Part shown: piece by piece, positions 43,095 to 52,006 of the stretch
Position numbering within the stretch: the stretch's first letter is position 1
Layout of the letters: each line of letters begins with the position of its first letter
Origin: Streptomyces cavernae
GTDB taxonomy: Bacteria > Actinomycetota > Actinomycetes > Streptomycetales > Streptomycetaceae
Direction: 5' to 3'
Assembly (NCBI RefSeq): GCF_004023625.1
Contig: NZ_RPDJ01000020.1
Location: 124,001 to 188,000, forward strand
Length of the DNA: 64,000 bases
Translations under genes and position numbers: made by a program
Notes under the pieces: generated by a model
What the model was told of the DNA's origin: nothing
The model's database searches: none
The model's input: the letters and a program-made list of their open reading frames with translations, nothing else

Positions 43095-43441
43095 GCGAAC
43101 CGTCCCCTCCAGCTCACCGCGTCCGGCACCGGTCACCGGGGGCGGCTGCCCGCAGTATCCAGCACTACGGTGCCGCACAGCACGGTGTTCACGATCACAG
43201 CCCGGTCCCGATGTTTTCAGGACCGGCGGTGACACACTTCCAGACTTCTAACCAGGTGGCACCAGGTCGAACCTCATCAGTAACGCGCGCCCATGCCTGA
43301 CACGTGGTCAGCCGTGACCGCCGCCACCTTTGTGCGCGTTCAAGTGAGCGCCTTGACGCGCTTCGAGCGAGCGCCTTGATGCGCGCCAAGCGAGTGCCTT
43401 GACGCGCGTCAAACGACCGCGGTCACCGCGTGAATGCCCGG
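43095..43441 (-). promoter_or_regulatory. phosphatase upstream region with 23-bp direct-repeat array
   Basis: Four 23-bp units start at 43332, 43355, 43378 and 43401, each with a core like GA(C/T)GCGC...GCGCCTT. The last contains the perfect 14-bp palindrome TTGACGCGCGTCAA (43399-43412). The array lies about 240 bp upstream of the phosphatase start and directly after the stop of the kinase gene. It could be a multi-site operator or a decaying repeat. The rest of the interval has no clear promoter. Confidence 0.5.
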
Positions 43442-43861
43442 TCAGCCGGGCAGCGCGAGTTCGAACCAGACGGTCTTCCCGGTGTCCCCCGGTCTGGTAC
43501 CCCATCGGCGCGAGGAGCAGGCCACCAACTGCAGCCCGCGACCACTCTCGTCGTCGGGGCGCGCAACCCGCTCACGGGGCGGGTCGGGAAGGGGGTCGGA
43601 GACCTCCACCAGAAGCGTTCGGGGCAGACCGGGGGCGCGCACCAGGCGCACACCGATGGGGCCCGTGGCATGCCGAAGGGAGTTGGTCACCAGCTCGCTG
43701 ACCAGGAGCGCGGTGATGTCATCGAGGTCGCCGAGGCCCCAGCCGCGCAGTTGCTCCCGGACGACGGAGCGCGCCGTGCGCACGGCTCCCGGCTCCGCGG
43801 GGAAGGTCCACTCAGCGCGGTCGCCTTCGGTGTCGATCACGCCGATCACTTCCCAGGCCAA
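43442..43861 (-). CDS. ATP-binding anti-sigma-type kinase (RsbW/SpoIIAB-like)
   Basis: 139-residue stand-alone HATPase. N-box ALLVSELVTNSLRHA, G1 box RPDDESGRGLQLVA and the ending TGKTVWFELALPG match the family that phosphorylates anti-anti-sigma factors or sequesters sigma-B-like factors. No sigma or antagonist gene adjoins it. The TTG start at 43861 is uncertain because no good ribosome-binding site precedes it. It has the same closing motif as the kinase domain of the neighbouring phosphatase, so the two probably arose from a related module. Confidence 0.8.
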   Translation of the reverse strand: MAWEVIGVIDTEGDRAEWTFPAEPGAVRTARSVVREQLRGWGLGDLDDITALLVSELVTNSLRHATGPIGVRLVRAPGLPRTLLVEVSDPLPDPPRERVARPDDESGRGLQLVACSSRRWGTRPGDTGKTVWFELALPG

Positions 43862-44204
43862 TGTCCGGTATCACGGTGTTAATGGCGACATACCCGATAT
43901 CCCCCACCGAGTACCGCGCACAGGGGCGCACTGTGGCACAAACGGCGTACGCAAGGTAAGTCCCGGAGACAACATCCGCCTCGTGTCTCACCTGGTGAAC
44001 GGCTCCAGGTGGGCGGCAGGGCCCATGGGGGCGCGTGGACGTCGTTCGGAGAGGAAGCCGGCTGCGCACGCCAACGGGCTTCGATGGTCCGGCCGGCCTT
44101 GGTGACGTCGGTGACGTGGCGCCCGCCGTCCGGGCCGCCTTTGGGGTGACCGGGCGAGACCGAGCCCGAAAGACCCCGCTCAGCGACCGCGATGTCTACG
44201 CCGT
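43862..44204. other. gene-free interval
   Basis: 343 bp upstream of the kinase gene and downstream of the Nudix gene. Visible: GGGATATCGGGTATGTCG (minus strand, about 43885-43902), which could hold a promoter, and GTCTACGCC duplicated at about 44191-44210. Nothing firm. Confidence 0.3.
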
Positions 44205-44606
44205 CTACGCCTCGGCTTCCTCCATCCGACGCAGAACCTCCATCACCGCGGGCACGTCCTGGTCGAGCCACTCGACGTCCCAGATCTCGTCGGGGTCCAG
44301 CCAGCGCAGCTCGTCGTGGTCCTCCAGGGGCATCGGGTCTCCCGAGAGCAGCCGGGCGGTCCACACCCGCAGCACCAGTTCCGCCTTCAGCGGCCACTCG
44401 CCGGGAATGCGCTCGACCGGCTCCGCCTCGACACCGAGCTCCTCGCGCAACTCCCGTACCAGCGCGTGCTCGCAGGTCTCGCCCGGCTCGACCTTGCCGC
44501 CGGGCAACTCCCAACGCCCCGCCAGTTCGGCAGGGGCGCTGCGGCGCGCGGCCAGCAGACGCCCGCCACTCGTCACGGCGGCGCCCACCACGATCCGTTC
44601 CGTCAT
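44205..44606 (-). CDS. mutT: Nudix hydrolase, MutT-like
   Basis: 133-residue (d)NTP pyrophosphohydrolase. A complete Nudix box is present: GGKVEPGETCEHALVRELRE continuing into ELG, matching GX5EX7REUXEEXGU. Length and the start (IVVGAAVTSGGRLLAARRS) fit the 8-oxo-dGTP-cleaning MutT group, which protects against oxidative mutagenesis. Other small-nucleotide substrates cannot be excluded. Upstream lies a SPOR-domain gene on the same strand, 48 bp away. Confidence 0.88.
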   Translation of the reverse strand: MTERIVVGAAVTSGGRLLAARRSAPAELAGRWELPGGKVEPGETCEHALVRELREELGVEAEPVERIPGEWPLKAELVLRVWTARLLSGDPMPLEDHDELRWLDPDEIWDVEWLDQDVPAVMEVLRRMEEAEA

Positions 44607-44654
44607 GCGCCGGAGCCTACGGGAGGGTGACCCTTTGGGACCGAGTGAACCGGA

Positions 44655-44837
44655 TCACTTGGTTCCGTTCTGGCCGATCCGCTCGACCCAATAGAGCTGC
44701 TTGTGTCCGCGGTTGTCGAGGCTGTCCGCAATCTTCTCGGCCTCGGCCCGGGTCGCGTACCGGCCCACGCGGTAGCGATTGCCGTTGTCGTCCTCCCGTA
44801 TGACGAGCCAGGGGAGAGTGGCCGTACTGTCGTTCAT
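44655..44837 (-). CDS. SPOR-domain-like small protein
   Basis: 60 residues, LPWLVIREDDNGNRYRVGRY then ATRAEAEKIADSLDNRGHK. The pattern of two short strands around a helix starting RAEAE fits a single SPOR-type fold, which binds denuded peptidoglycan in other proteins, but there is no signal or anchor, so the function here is open. The ATG at 44837 has GGAGGGG upstream, and the leader contains a degenerate copy of the palindromic repeat (44868-44904). Confidence 0.75.
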   Translation of the reverse strand: MNDSTATLPWLVIREDDNGNRYRVGRYATRAEAEKIADSLDNRGHKQLYWVERIGQNGTK

Positions 44838-45588
44838 CGCGCCCCTCCGCTTCCCGTTCCCGGCTTTCTCCCCCGAGCTCTCGACCGAGTTCGAGCAGGA
44901 GGGAACGCCTTCGCCCCGTACCCCAGGGAAACCGCACTCCGCATATGCCCGAGCCTACGCCTTACCTTCACGCAGCGAATACGGCTTTTCACAAAGCGGT
45001 AGGCAACCGGCCATCACAACAGGGGCGCGCGACGCCGAATGCGCCCCGTCTCACCACTTGGGCACGGTCGTGCCCTGCGAGGACCTTCCGGACAGGCCTC
45101 CGAGAACGGCCAGATTCGAACGGCGCATTGGCACGTCGAACGCCCTCCACGTACCGCAACACACCGCGTGAGCGCGGGGATGGAGGGGTATCGGCGAGCG
45201 AGGGTGGGCAGCCGAGAATGTCCCGGGCACGCCTGCGACGACCAGGGGGAAGCGTTGACCGGTCGAGCTGGTCCGGGAGCGGGGCGGGGTGGGGAGGGGT
45301 GGGGCGGGCCCTGGCGGGGCGGAGTGCCGCAACGCGGGCCCCGGGCCGTTGGCCGGTGGCCGGTGGTTGGCGGTTGGCGGTTGGCGGTTGGCGGTCCGGG
45401 GGCCGGGGGCCGTGCTCGCAGCGCGAACGGCAAAGCCGAGACGGACTCCGGCTCCAGACTCGGACTCGGACTCGGACAGCAGCGGGAACTCGCCCACCGG
45501 CATGGGGCGAGGGGACCAGGGCGCGAGGCGCGTACGCTCCGCGCCGACGGCCGCCGATCGGGCCCGAGCCGCAACCTCAGCCGCGGCG
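44838..45588. other. long gene-free interval with short tandem repeats
   Basis: 751 bp. Contains a degenerate palindromic repeat copy at 44868-44904 (CTCCCCCGAGCTCTCGACCG plus AGTTCGAGCAGGAGGGA), four copies of a 7-bp TTGGCGG unit at about 45365-45395 flanked by GGGGCCGG tracts, and (GACTCG)3 near 45455-45475. Several open frames cross it on both strands but all have low-complexity translations. No RNA gene recognised. Confidence 0.4.
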
Positions 45589-46341
45589 TCACCGTACCGG
45601 CAGGTGGTACGACAGCTGGTACCGATCCGCCGGAATCACCACGTCCGCCGTCTCCACCGGGCGGCCCGAGGCATAGAACGTGCGCTGGACGACGATCACC
45701 ACATGGCCTGGCACACCGCCGAGTGCGAGGAGTTCCTCGGCCAGGCCGGGGCGGGCGCCGACCTCCTCCGTGACGTTGTCGACGACCACGTCGATGGCAG
45801 CCATGCGTTCGACCACGCCCATCCCGCCGAGCGGACCCTCCTCGGGGAGCATCACGGGGGTGCGGCCGGTGACGGCCAGCGGCTCCCAGGACGTGGAGAG
45901 CATCATCGCCTCGCCCGCGTCCCGGAACACGTACTTCGTGCGCATCACCCGTTCCCCGGGCTCGATTCCGAGCCGCTCCGCGATCGCCGCACCGGCGTCG
46001 GTCTGCTCGCTGCGTGATTCCCAGGTGCCGCGGACGGTCGCGTCGGCCTGCTCCTGGCGGAAGGGCGTCGCCCCCGTCTCCGGCCGGTACCCGGAACGGG
46101 CCACCCGGCGCGGCACCGGCCGCTCCCGTACGTACGTGCCCGACCCGGAGCGGCCCTCGACCAGGCCCTCGGCCATCAGCACCTTGCGCGCTTCCAGCGC
46201 GACCGTGTCGGAGACGCCGTACTCCTGGCGGATACGGGCCTGGGACGGGAGGCGGGTGTGCGGGGGCAGCGAACCGTCGACGATCTTTTTGCGGAGATCA
46301 CCGGCGACTCGCAGATATGCCGGCTGCTCACCGAATGTCAC
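45589..46341 (-). CDS. GntR-family transcriptional regulator with UTRA domain
   Basis: 250 residues. Winged-helix DNA-binding domain at about 5-75 (YLRVAGDLRKKIVDGSLPPH, SDTVALEARKVLMAEGLVEG) and a C-terminal UTRA ligand-binding domain of the HutC subgroup (GERVMRTKYVFRDAGEAMM, ADRYQLSYHLPVR). GTG at 46341 follows GGGAGAG at ideal spacing; an ATG five codons upstream is the alternative. Inverted CAACC-GTG-GGTTG at 46384-46396 and GTTGTACAG at 46360 upstream are candidate autoregulatory sites. Effector unknown, and there is no adjacent metabolic operon on its strand. Confidence 0.85.
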   Translation of the reverse strand: MTFGEQPAYLRVAGDLRKKIVDGSLPPHTRLPSQARIRQEYGVSDTVALEARKVLMAEGLVEGRSGSGTYVRERPVPRRVARSGYRPETGATPFRQEQADATVRGTWESRSEQTDAGAAIAERLGIEPGERVMRTKYVFRDAGEAMMLSTSWEPLAVTGRTPVMLPEEGPLGGMGVVERMAAIDVVVDNVTEEVGARPGLAEELLALGGVPGHVVIVVQRTFYASGRPVETADVVIPADRYQLSYHLPVR

Positions 46342-46642
46342 TGGCCGCTCTCCCATCAGGTTGTACAGACAGCAACAGCCTCGCAACCGTGGGTTGTCCC
46401 ATGCAAGTGAGGGCCAAGGAATCACTCGAAGTGATGACTTCTGCTGTCGGGGGGCTTTACGCAGGCGGTTTCCCCGTCTACGGACCCAACTCACATCCGC
46501 AGCCCCGAAGAACCACCTCGCCGCCCGCATGATCGTGGGGCCCCGGTTGAGGAGGTTCGTCCACGAGTAGCGTGCTCCCCACGGCTGGCACAGGACCGAC
46601 GCACGACAGCGCGCATCGTAAGTGCGCCGGAACGGGGGCGGA
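46342..46642. promoter_or_regulatory. divergent region, GntR regulator / serpin
   Basis: About 300 bp between divergent genes. Possible operator elements CAACC-GTG-GGTTG (46384-46396) and GGTTGTACAG (46359-46368) lie near the GntR start. The remainder shows no recognised structure. Confidence 0.35.
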
Positions 46643-48070
46643 ATGCGATTCACGGATGTCGGTTCGGAGACGAGCGGGGTACGGGCGGTCAACGAGCTGA
46701 CCGCCCGATGGGCGGCCGTCGCGGCCACCGGCACCAGCACAGGACTCGGAACAGGAACCGGAACAGGACCCGGAACCGTAACCAACACGGGCACCAACAC
46801 GGGCACCAACACCGGCACCGACACCGAGAAGACCATCGGCTCGTCCGCCGGCCCTGGCACCGGCCCCTCCACCGCCCCCGCCACCGGCAGTACCACCGAC
46901 CGACCCACCTCCTCTCCCAGCCCTGACGGCGACTCGTCCACGGGCACGGTCTTCTCCGCCGCCGGGCTCTGGCCGTTGCTCGGCTTCCTCGCCGACGGGG
47001 CCGGCGGTGCGGCCCGTGCCGAACTGGCCGAGGCGATCGGTCTGCCGGCCGAGCGGGCGGCGGCCACGGCGCGTGAGGTGCTCAGCGTGCTGGACGAACT
47101 GCCGGGTGTCGACGCGGCCATGGGCCTGTGGAGCAAGCGGACGCTGGAGCTCCGGCGGCAGTGGGTGGGCGGACTGCCGCCGCACGCGCACGGAGCGCTC
47201 ACCGGCTCGGCCGCCAAGGACAAGCAGGCGTTGGACGCCTGGGCGGCCGAGCGGACCGGCGGCCGGATCCGCGAGATGCCCGTACTGCTCGAGGACGACA
47301 CCGAGTTGGTGATGGCGAGCGCGCTGGCGCTCGAGACGGACTGGGTGCACCCCTTCGAGCCGCGGTGGGTGCGCCCCCATACGGGTCCCTGGCGGGGCAG
47401 GCAGCTGGCCGGGCTGGGCCGCAGCACGCCCCGTGTCGAACAGAGCTGCCTCGCCCGTGCGCCCGAAGGTTCGGTCACCGAGTGCAAGGTGACCGGTTTG
47501 GGTGGTCTGGCCGTGCATCTCCTGCTCGGTGATGAGGGGATGACGCCCGGCCAGGTGCTGGCCGCGGGCGTCGACCTGCTCGCCGGGCTGCTCCCGACCG
47601 TGCCGGGCGACCGGCTGACGGAGCGGGACACCGGGCCCGGCCTGGAAGTGCTCACGGTGCCCTGCCTCGCGCCCACCCCACCGACCCTCCACGTCACCAC
47701 GGTCGCCTTCGACGTGTCGGCCCGGCACGACCTGCTGGCGCACGCCGAACTGTTCGGTCTCAGGTCCGCGACCGTGCGTGACACCGGTCACTTCCCCGGC
47801 ATCAGCGCGCAGCCGCTCGCCGTCGGCTCCGCACAGCAGTCCGCGACCGCGTCGTTCACGGAGCACGGCTTCAAGGCGGCGGCGGTGACCGCGATCATGA
47901 TCGCGGCGGCCGGGGCGGCTCCGTCCCGGCAGCAGAAGCGGTACACGACTACCCGAATACACGCGACCTTCGACCGTCCCTTCGGCTTTCTCTGCGTCCA
48001 CCGCGAGTCCGGTCTGGCCCTGGCGGCGGGCTGGGTGACGGAGCCGACGCCGTACCCCGGGACGTCCTGA
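46643..48070 (+). CDS. bacterial serpin-family protein with Gly/Thr-rich insertion
   Basis: 475 residues. Serpin landmarks: an N-terminal helix (VRAVNELTARWAAVAA), a helical core around FSAAGLWPLLGFLADGAGG and SALALETDWVHPFEP. Near the C-terminus is a reactive-centre hinge-like segment (EHGFKAAAVTAIMIAAAGAA), followed by the breach strands FDRPFGFLCVHRESGLALAAGWV. Residues about 33-95 are a Gly/Thr/Asn/Ser/Pro-rich insertion (GTNTGTNTGTNTGT-type) that splits the first helix from the core, encoded by short in-frame repeats. There is no signal peptide, so it is probably intracellular. The ATG at 46643 was chosen over GTG 46622 for its GGGGGCGGA. Target protease unknown. Confidence 0.75.
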   Translation: MRFTDVGSETSGVRAVNELTARWAAVAATGTSTGLGTGTGTGPGTVTNTGTNTGTNTGTDTEKTIGSSAGPGTGPSTAPATGSTTDRPTSSPSPDGDSSTGTVFSAAGLWPLLGFLADGAGGAARAELAEAIGLPAERAAATAREVLSVLDELPGVDAAMGLWSKRTLELRRQWVGGLPPHAHGALTGSAAKDKQALDAWAAERTGGRIREMPVLLEDDTELVMASALALETDWVHPFEPRWVRPHTGPWRGRQLAGLGRSTPRVEQSCLARAPEGSVTECKVTGLGGLAVHLLLGDEGMTPGQVLAAGVDLLAGLLPTVPGDRLTERDTGPGLEVLTVPCLAPTPPTLHVTTVAFDVSARHDLLAHAELFGLRSATVRDTGHFPGISAQPLAVGSAQQSATASFTEHGFKAAAVTAIMIAAAGAAPSRQQKRYTTTRIHATFDRPFGFLCVHRESGLALAAGWVTEPTPYPGTS

Positions 48071-48136
48071 GTCCGCCGCTCAACGACGGCGTGGTGATCT
48101 CCCGGCCCCGCCGCACCCCGCGCCTACGCTGCGCGC

Positions 48137-49279
48137 ATGACACCTCTGCCGGACCGCTTCTGCCCGACCGACGGCACCCGCGTCGCCACCGCCTCGCTCG
48201 CCTGGTGCTGCCCGGCCTGCCGCGGGCCCCTCGACCTGGACTTCGTGCCGACGCCCGCCCCGCTCAAGTCCCTCGCCGGGCGGGTCAATTCGCTGTGGCG
48301 GTACGCGGAGACACTGCCGTTGTCCGGTTCGACGGTCACCATGGGTGAGGGTCGGACGCCGCTGGTCCCGCTGACGGACCGGGTCTCGGCCAAGCTGGAC
48401 TTCCTGATGCCCACGCTCTCCTTCAAGGATCGCGGTGCCGTACTCCTGGTCGAGCTGGCGCTGCGACTGCTGCCGGCTCAGACACCCCCCGGCGAGCGGG
48501 ACCAGGTCCGCGGAAGGGTGGTGGCGGACAGCAGCGGCAACGCGGGCGCGGCACTCGCGGCGTACTGCGCCCGCGCGCAACTACCGTGCACGGTCTACGT
48601 TCCCGACGGCACGTCGCCGAAGAAGCTGGAGCAGATCGCCGCGTACGGAGCCCGGCTGGAGGTCGTCCCCGGCGACCGGGAGGCGGCGGCACGGGCGGCC
48701 CGTGAGGCAGCGGACGCGGGCGGCACCTTCTACGCCAGCCACGTCTTCAACCCGTACTTCCTGCACGGTACGAAGACCTATGTGCACGAGTTGTGGGAGG
48801 ACCTCGGCGGCCGGCTGCCCGAGGTCCTGGTGCTGCCGGTCGGCAACGGCACCCTGCTGCTGGGCGCGGCCCTCGCGGTCGCCGAGCTGCACGCGGCCGG
48901 GCTGATCGACCGGCGGCCCGCGCTGTACGCGGTGCAGTCCGCCGCGGTCGCCCCCCTGGCATCAGCGTGGCGCGAGGGCGCGGACGACCTCATCGGCCGG
49001 GTGCCCGCGGCGCCCACCCTCGCCGAGGGCATCGCCGTGCCGCACCCGCCCCGAGCCCGCCAGATCCTGCGGGCGGTACGCGACTCGGGAGGCTGCTTCC
49101 GCACCGTGACCGAGGACCAGATCGCCGACGCCCAGCGGGACCTGGCGTCGCGTGGTCTGTACGTCGAGTCGACCGGCGTCGTGTCCTGGGCGGCCGTGCG
49201 GGACGGCGCCCTCGGGGACCGTACGGCCGTCGTGCCCCTGTGCGGAGCCGGACTGAAGAGCGGACTGTCGAAACCCTAG
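48137..49279 (+). CDS. threonine-synthase-like PLP-dependent enzyme
   Basis: 380 residues, fold type II PLP enzyme. The cofactor lysine is in PTLSFKDRGAVLL, and the phosphate-binding turn is SSGNAGAALAAYCA. An N-terminal zinc-ribbon-like segment (FCPTDGTRV...CCPACRGPL) is typical of the threonine synthase subgroup of uncertain substrate. A dedicated thrC with thrB neighbours would be expected elsewhere, so this may be a beta-replacing or ammonia-lyase paralogue. ATG at 48137. Follows the serpin gene by 66 bp on the same strand. Confidence 0.8.
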   Translation: MTPLPDRFCPTDGTRVATASLAWCCPACRGPLDLDFVPTPAPLKSLAGRVNSLWRYAETLPLSGSTVTMGEGRTPLVPLTDRVSAKLDFLMPTLSFKDRGAVLLVELALRLLPAQTPPGERDQVRGRVVADSSGNAGAALAAYCARAQLPCTVYVPDGTSPKKLEQIAAYGARLEVVPGDREAAARAAREAADAGGTFYASHVFNPYFLHGTKTYVHELWEDLGGRLPEVLVLPVGNGTLLLGAALAVAELHAAGLIDRRPALYAVQSAAVAPLASAWREGADDLIGRVPAAPTLAEGIAVPHPPRARQILRAVRDSGGCFRTVTEDQIADAQRDLASRGLYVESTGVVSWAAVRDGALGDRTAVVPLCGAGLKSGLSKP

Positions 49280-49485
49280 GGGGTCTCACACGGCACCCCG
49301 CGTGGCCGGGCCGTCGGTCTCGCGCAACGGCTCCGCGAACGCTTTCGCCGTTCGTCGACAAGTGGGGATGGGGGACCGCCGAAGGGGGACCGCCGAACAG
49401 CGGTCGGGGAGACGGAGGCCCCGTGACCACGGACCTGGACGACGAGGAGTTGCTGGTCCGTCGACGGTCAGGAGGCGGCCTTACG

Positions 49486-50505
49486 ATGGGTCGCATGACT
49501 GCTTCGTCTGGCCGCCGTGTCCTGCTCGCCGCCCCCCGGGGCTACTGCGCGGGTGTGGACCGCGCCGTGATCGCCGTCGAGAAGGCCCTGGAGCAGTACG
49601 GGGCCCCGATCTACGTCCGCCATGAGATCGTCCACAACAAATACGTCGTGCAGACCCTGGAGAAGAAGGGCGCCATCTTCGTCGAGCAGACGGAGGAGGT
49701 CCCCCCGGGGAACATCGTGATGTTCTCCGCGCACGGCGTGGCACCCACCGTGCACGAAGAGGCCGACCGTGGCCGGCTCGCCACCATCGACGCCACCTGC
49801 CCGCTGGTCACCAAGGTCCACAAGGAAGCGATCCGGTACGCGAGCGACGACTTCGACATCCTCCTGATCGGTCACGAGGGCCACGAGGAGGTCATCGGCA
49901 CCTCCGGCGAGGCGCCCGACCACATCACCCTGGTCGACGGCCCGGAGGACGTCGCCAAGGTGGAGGTCCGCGACCCGTCGAAGGTCGTCTGGCTGTCCCA
50001 GACCACACTCTCGGTCGACGAGACCATGGAGACCGTGGACGCCCTGAAGGAGAAGTTCCCGCAGCTTCTCTCCCCGCCGAGCGACGACATCTGCTACGCG
50101 ACGCAGAACCGTCAGCTCGCGGTGAAGCAGATGGGCGCGGAGGCGGAGCTGGTGATCGTGGTCGGCTCCCGGAATTCCTCCAACTCCAAGCGGCTGGTGG
50201 AGGTCGCGAAGCTGGCGGGGGCGCGGGAGGCGTACCTGGTGGACTTCGCCGACGAGATCGACGAGGCCTGGCTGGAAGGCGTCTCGACGGTCGGTGTGAC
50301 CTCCGGCGCCTCGGTCCCCGAGCTGCTCGTCGAGCAGGTGCTGCAGTGGTTGTCGGAGCGCGGCTTCGAGGACGTCGAGCTGGTGAAGGCCGCCGAGGAG
50401 TCGATCACGTTCTCGCTGCCGAAGGAGCTGCGCCGCGATCTGCGGGCGGAGGCGGCGGCGCTGGTGGCGGAGCGCACGGGAGCCGCGGGTTCCACGGAGA
50501 AGTGA
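49486..50505 (+). CDS. ispH: 4-hydroxy-3-methylbut-2-enyl diphosphate reductase
   Basis: 339-residue Fe-S enzyme of the last MEP-pathway step, making IPP and DMAPP. The three cluster cysteines are in PRGYCAGVDRAV, TIDATCPLVTKVH and DDICYATQNRQ, and the active-site VGSRNSSNS is present. ATG at 49486 lies 10 bases after AGGAGG; ATG at 49495 is also in frame but too far. In M. tuberculosis the homologue (lytB2) likewise lies near xseA/xseB and ychF. Confidence 0.95.
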   Translation: MGRMTASSGRRVLLAAPRGYCAGVDRAVIAVEKALEQYGAPIYVRHEIVHNKYVVQTLEKKGAIFVEQTEEVPPGNIVMFSAHGVAPTVHEEADRGRLATIDATCPLVTKVHKEAIRYASDDFDILLIGHEGHEEVIGTSGEAPDHITLVDGPEDVAKVEVRDPSKVVWLSQTTLSVDETMETVDALKEKFPQLLSPPSDDICYATQNRQLAVKQMGAEAELVIVVGSRNSSNSKRLVEVAKLAGAREAYLVDFADEIDEAWLEGVSTVGVTSGASVPELLVEQVLQWLSERGFEDVELVKAAEESITFSLPKELRRDLRAEAAALVAERTGAAGSTEK

Positions 50506-50571
50506 AGGTCACGCGGAGCATGTCCGGCCCTGGCAAGTGACGGGTGCGTCGCACGCCGTAACGTGGTGGTC

Positions 50572-51318
50572 ATGCACATCTTCGGCGTGGACATCGGCGG
50601 ATCCGGGATCAAGGGCGCCCCTGTGGACCTGGACCGCGGCGATTTGGCGGAGGAGCGTTTCAAGGTCCTCACTCCGCATCCCTCGACCCCCGACTCCGTG
50701 GCCGACGGGGTCAGGGAGGTCGTGGCCCACTTCGGCTGGACGGGCCCGGTCGGCATCACGTTCCCGGGGGTGGTCACCGGCGGGTCGACGATTCGTACGG
50801 CGGCCAACGTCGACAAGCGCTGGATCGACGTCGACGCGCGCGCACTGCTGAGCGATCGGCTGGGCGGGCTGCCGGTGACGGTCCTGAATGACGCGGACGC
50901 CGCGGGCGTGGCCGAGATGACGTTCGGCGCGGGCCGCGACCGCCGGGGCACGGTCATCCTCCTCACCTTCGGCACGGGCATCGGCAGCGCCGTCTTCACC
51001 GCGGGCGAACTGGTCCCCAACTCGGAGCTGGGCCACCTGGAGCTGAACGGTCACGACGCCGAGAAGCACGCCTCCACCAAGGCCAAGGACGACCACGACC
51101 TGAGCTGGGAGCACTGGGCGCACCGGGTCCAGAAGTACCTGGCCCACGTGGAGATGCTGTTCTCCCCCGATCTGTTCATCATCGGCGGCGGGGTGAGCCG
51201 CAAGTCCCACAAGTTCCTGCCCCTGATCGAGGGCATCAAGGCCGAGATCGTCCCCGCGGAGCTCCAGAACAACGCGGGGATCGTGGGAGCGGCGATGCGG
51301 GCGGCGCAGCAGGGGTAG
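50572..51318 (+). CDS. ppgK: polyphosphate glucokinase
   Basis: 248-residue ROK-type sugar kinase phosphorylating glucose with polyphosphate or ATP. Phosphate-1 motif GVDIGGSGIKGAPVDL, catalytic VLNDADAAGVAEM and LLTFGTGIGSAVF, then GHLELNG. The ROK CXCGXXGCXE zinc motif is missing, as expected for PpgK, and LSWEHWAHRVQKYLAHVE matches actinobacterial PpgK. ATG at 50572; GTG codons at 50563/50566 are alternatives. Short GGTAGGCCTCGGCGGCG repeats follow the stop. Confidence 0.9.
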   Translation: MHIFGVDIGGSGIKGAPVDLDRGDLAEERFKVLTPHPSTPDSVADGVREVVAHFGWTGPVGITFPGVVTGGSTIRTAANVDKRWIDVDARALLSDRLGGLPVTVLNDADAAGVAEMTFGAGRDRRGTVILLTFGTGIGSAVFTAGELVPNSELGHLELNGHDAEKHASTKAKDDHDLSWEHWAHRVQKYLAHVEMLFSPDLFIIGGGVSRKSHKFLPLIEGIKAEIVPAELQNNAGIVGAAMRAAQQG

Positions 51319-51451
51319 GCCTCGGCGGCGCGAAGGGGTAGGCCTCGGCGGCGAGGAGGCGGCGGCGAAGGGGCAGGCCCGGCGGCGCGGCGTGTCCAGC
51401 CACCTTGTGTCAGCCCGCGACGGGGCCCTGTTGGCGGGAGCCGGGATCTGC

Positions 51452-52006
51452 TCAGGGCCGCCGTCGCGGCTGGGGCGGCTGGGGCAACCGGGCGTTCCGG
51501 CGCTCCACCACCTGGCGTTTCATCTGTCTGATCTTGCGGACACTGGCGATGAACCCGGCGATCAGGGTGCCCCCGTAAAGCCAGCCGGCGTGCAGGGCGA
51601 GAGCGGTGATCAGCCCCATCACCCGGCCGCCGAAACCGCCGTCGCTGTCGGCGATGGGCAGCAGGCCCACGGCGAAGGCGATCGGTACGGCGACCGGCGC
51701 GGTGACCAGGTCGGCGGGGCGCACCCAGAGCGCCGTGAGGGCGCTCACGGGCAGGAACAGTACCCCGTACACCACCATCGAGCCGTCGAACAGCCACCGG
51801 TCGAGGCAGGCCAGGACGAACATCACCGCGCAGCTGAACAGCCCCCCGCCGAGCCCGGTGAACCGCGGGTTCGGCAGGCGTCGTACCGCCTGGGCCGACG
51901 GTGCCGCAGCGGGGCGCGGCACAGGTCGTCTCGGCCCGTCCTGCGGGGGACGGGATGCTCCGCGCCGAAGCGCGTACTGAGAGGAACGGTTCCTGTGTTG
52001 CTCCAC
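51452..52006 (-). CDS. DUF6542-like membrane protein
   Basis: 184 residues. A Pro/Arg-rich cytoplasmic N-terminus (1-45), four hydrophobic helices (FSCAVMFVLACLDRWLF, VVYGVLFLPVSALTALW, VTAPVAVPIAFAVGLLP, RVMGLITALALHAGWLYGG) and a basic C-terminal tail. Function unknown. GTG at 52006 has no ribosome-binding site close by and may be leaderless. Divergent from ychF. Confidence 0.7.
   Translation of the reverse strand: MEQHRNRSSQYALRRGASRPPQDGPRRPVPRPAAAPSAQAVRRLPNPRFTGLGGGLFSCAVMFVLACLDRWLFDGSMVVYGVLFLPVSALTALWVRPADLVTAPVAVPIAFAVGLLPIADSDGGFGGRVMGLITALALHAGWLYGGTLIAGFIASVRKIRQMKRQVVERRNARLPQPPQPRRRP

Noticed and set aside
45100..45125. TTCGAA(C/T) tRNA T-loop-like sequence
   Set aside because: No matching acceptor, D or anticodon stems could be drawn around it; other TTCGA occurrences are inside genes.
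45014..45592. 192-residue minus-strand frame downstream of the GntR gene
   Set aside because: Its translation is Pro/Arg low complexity driven by GGTTGGCGG and GACTCG repeats; no start context or homology.
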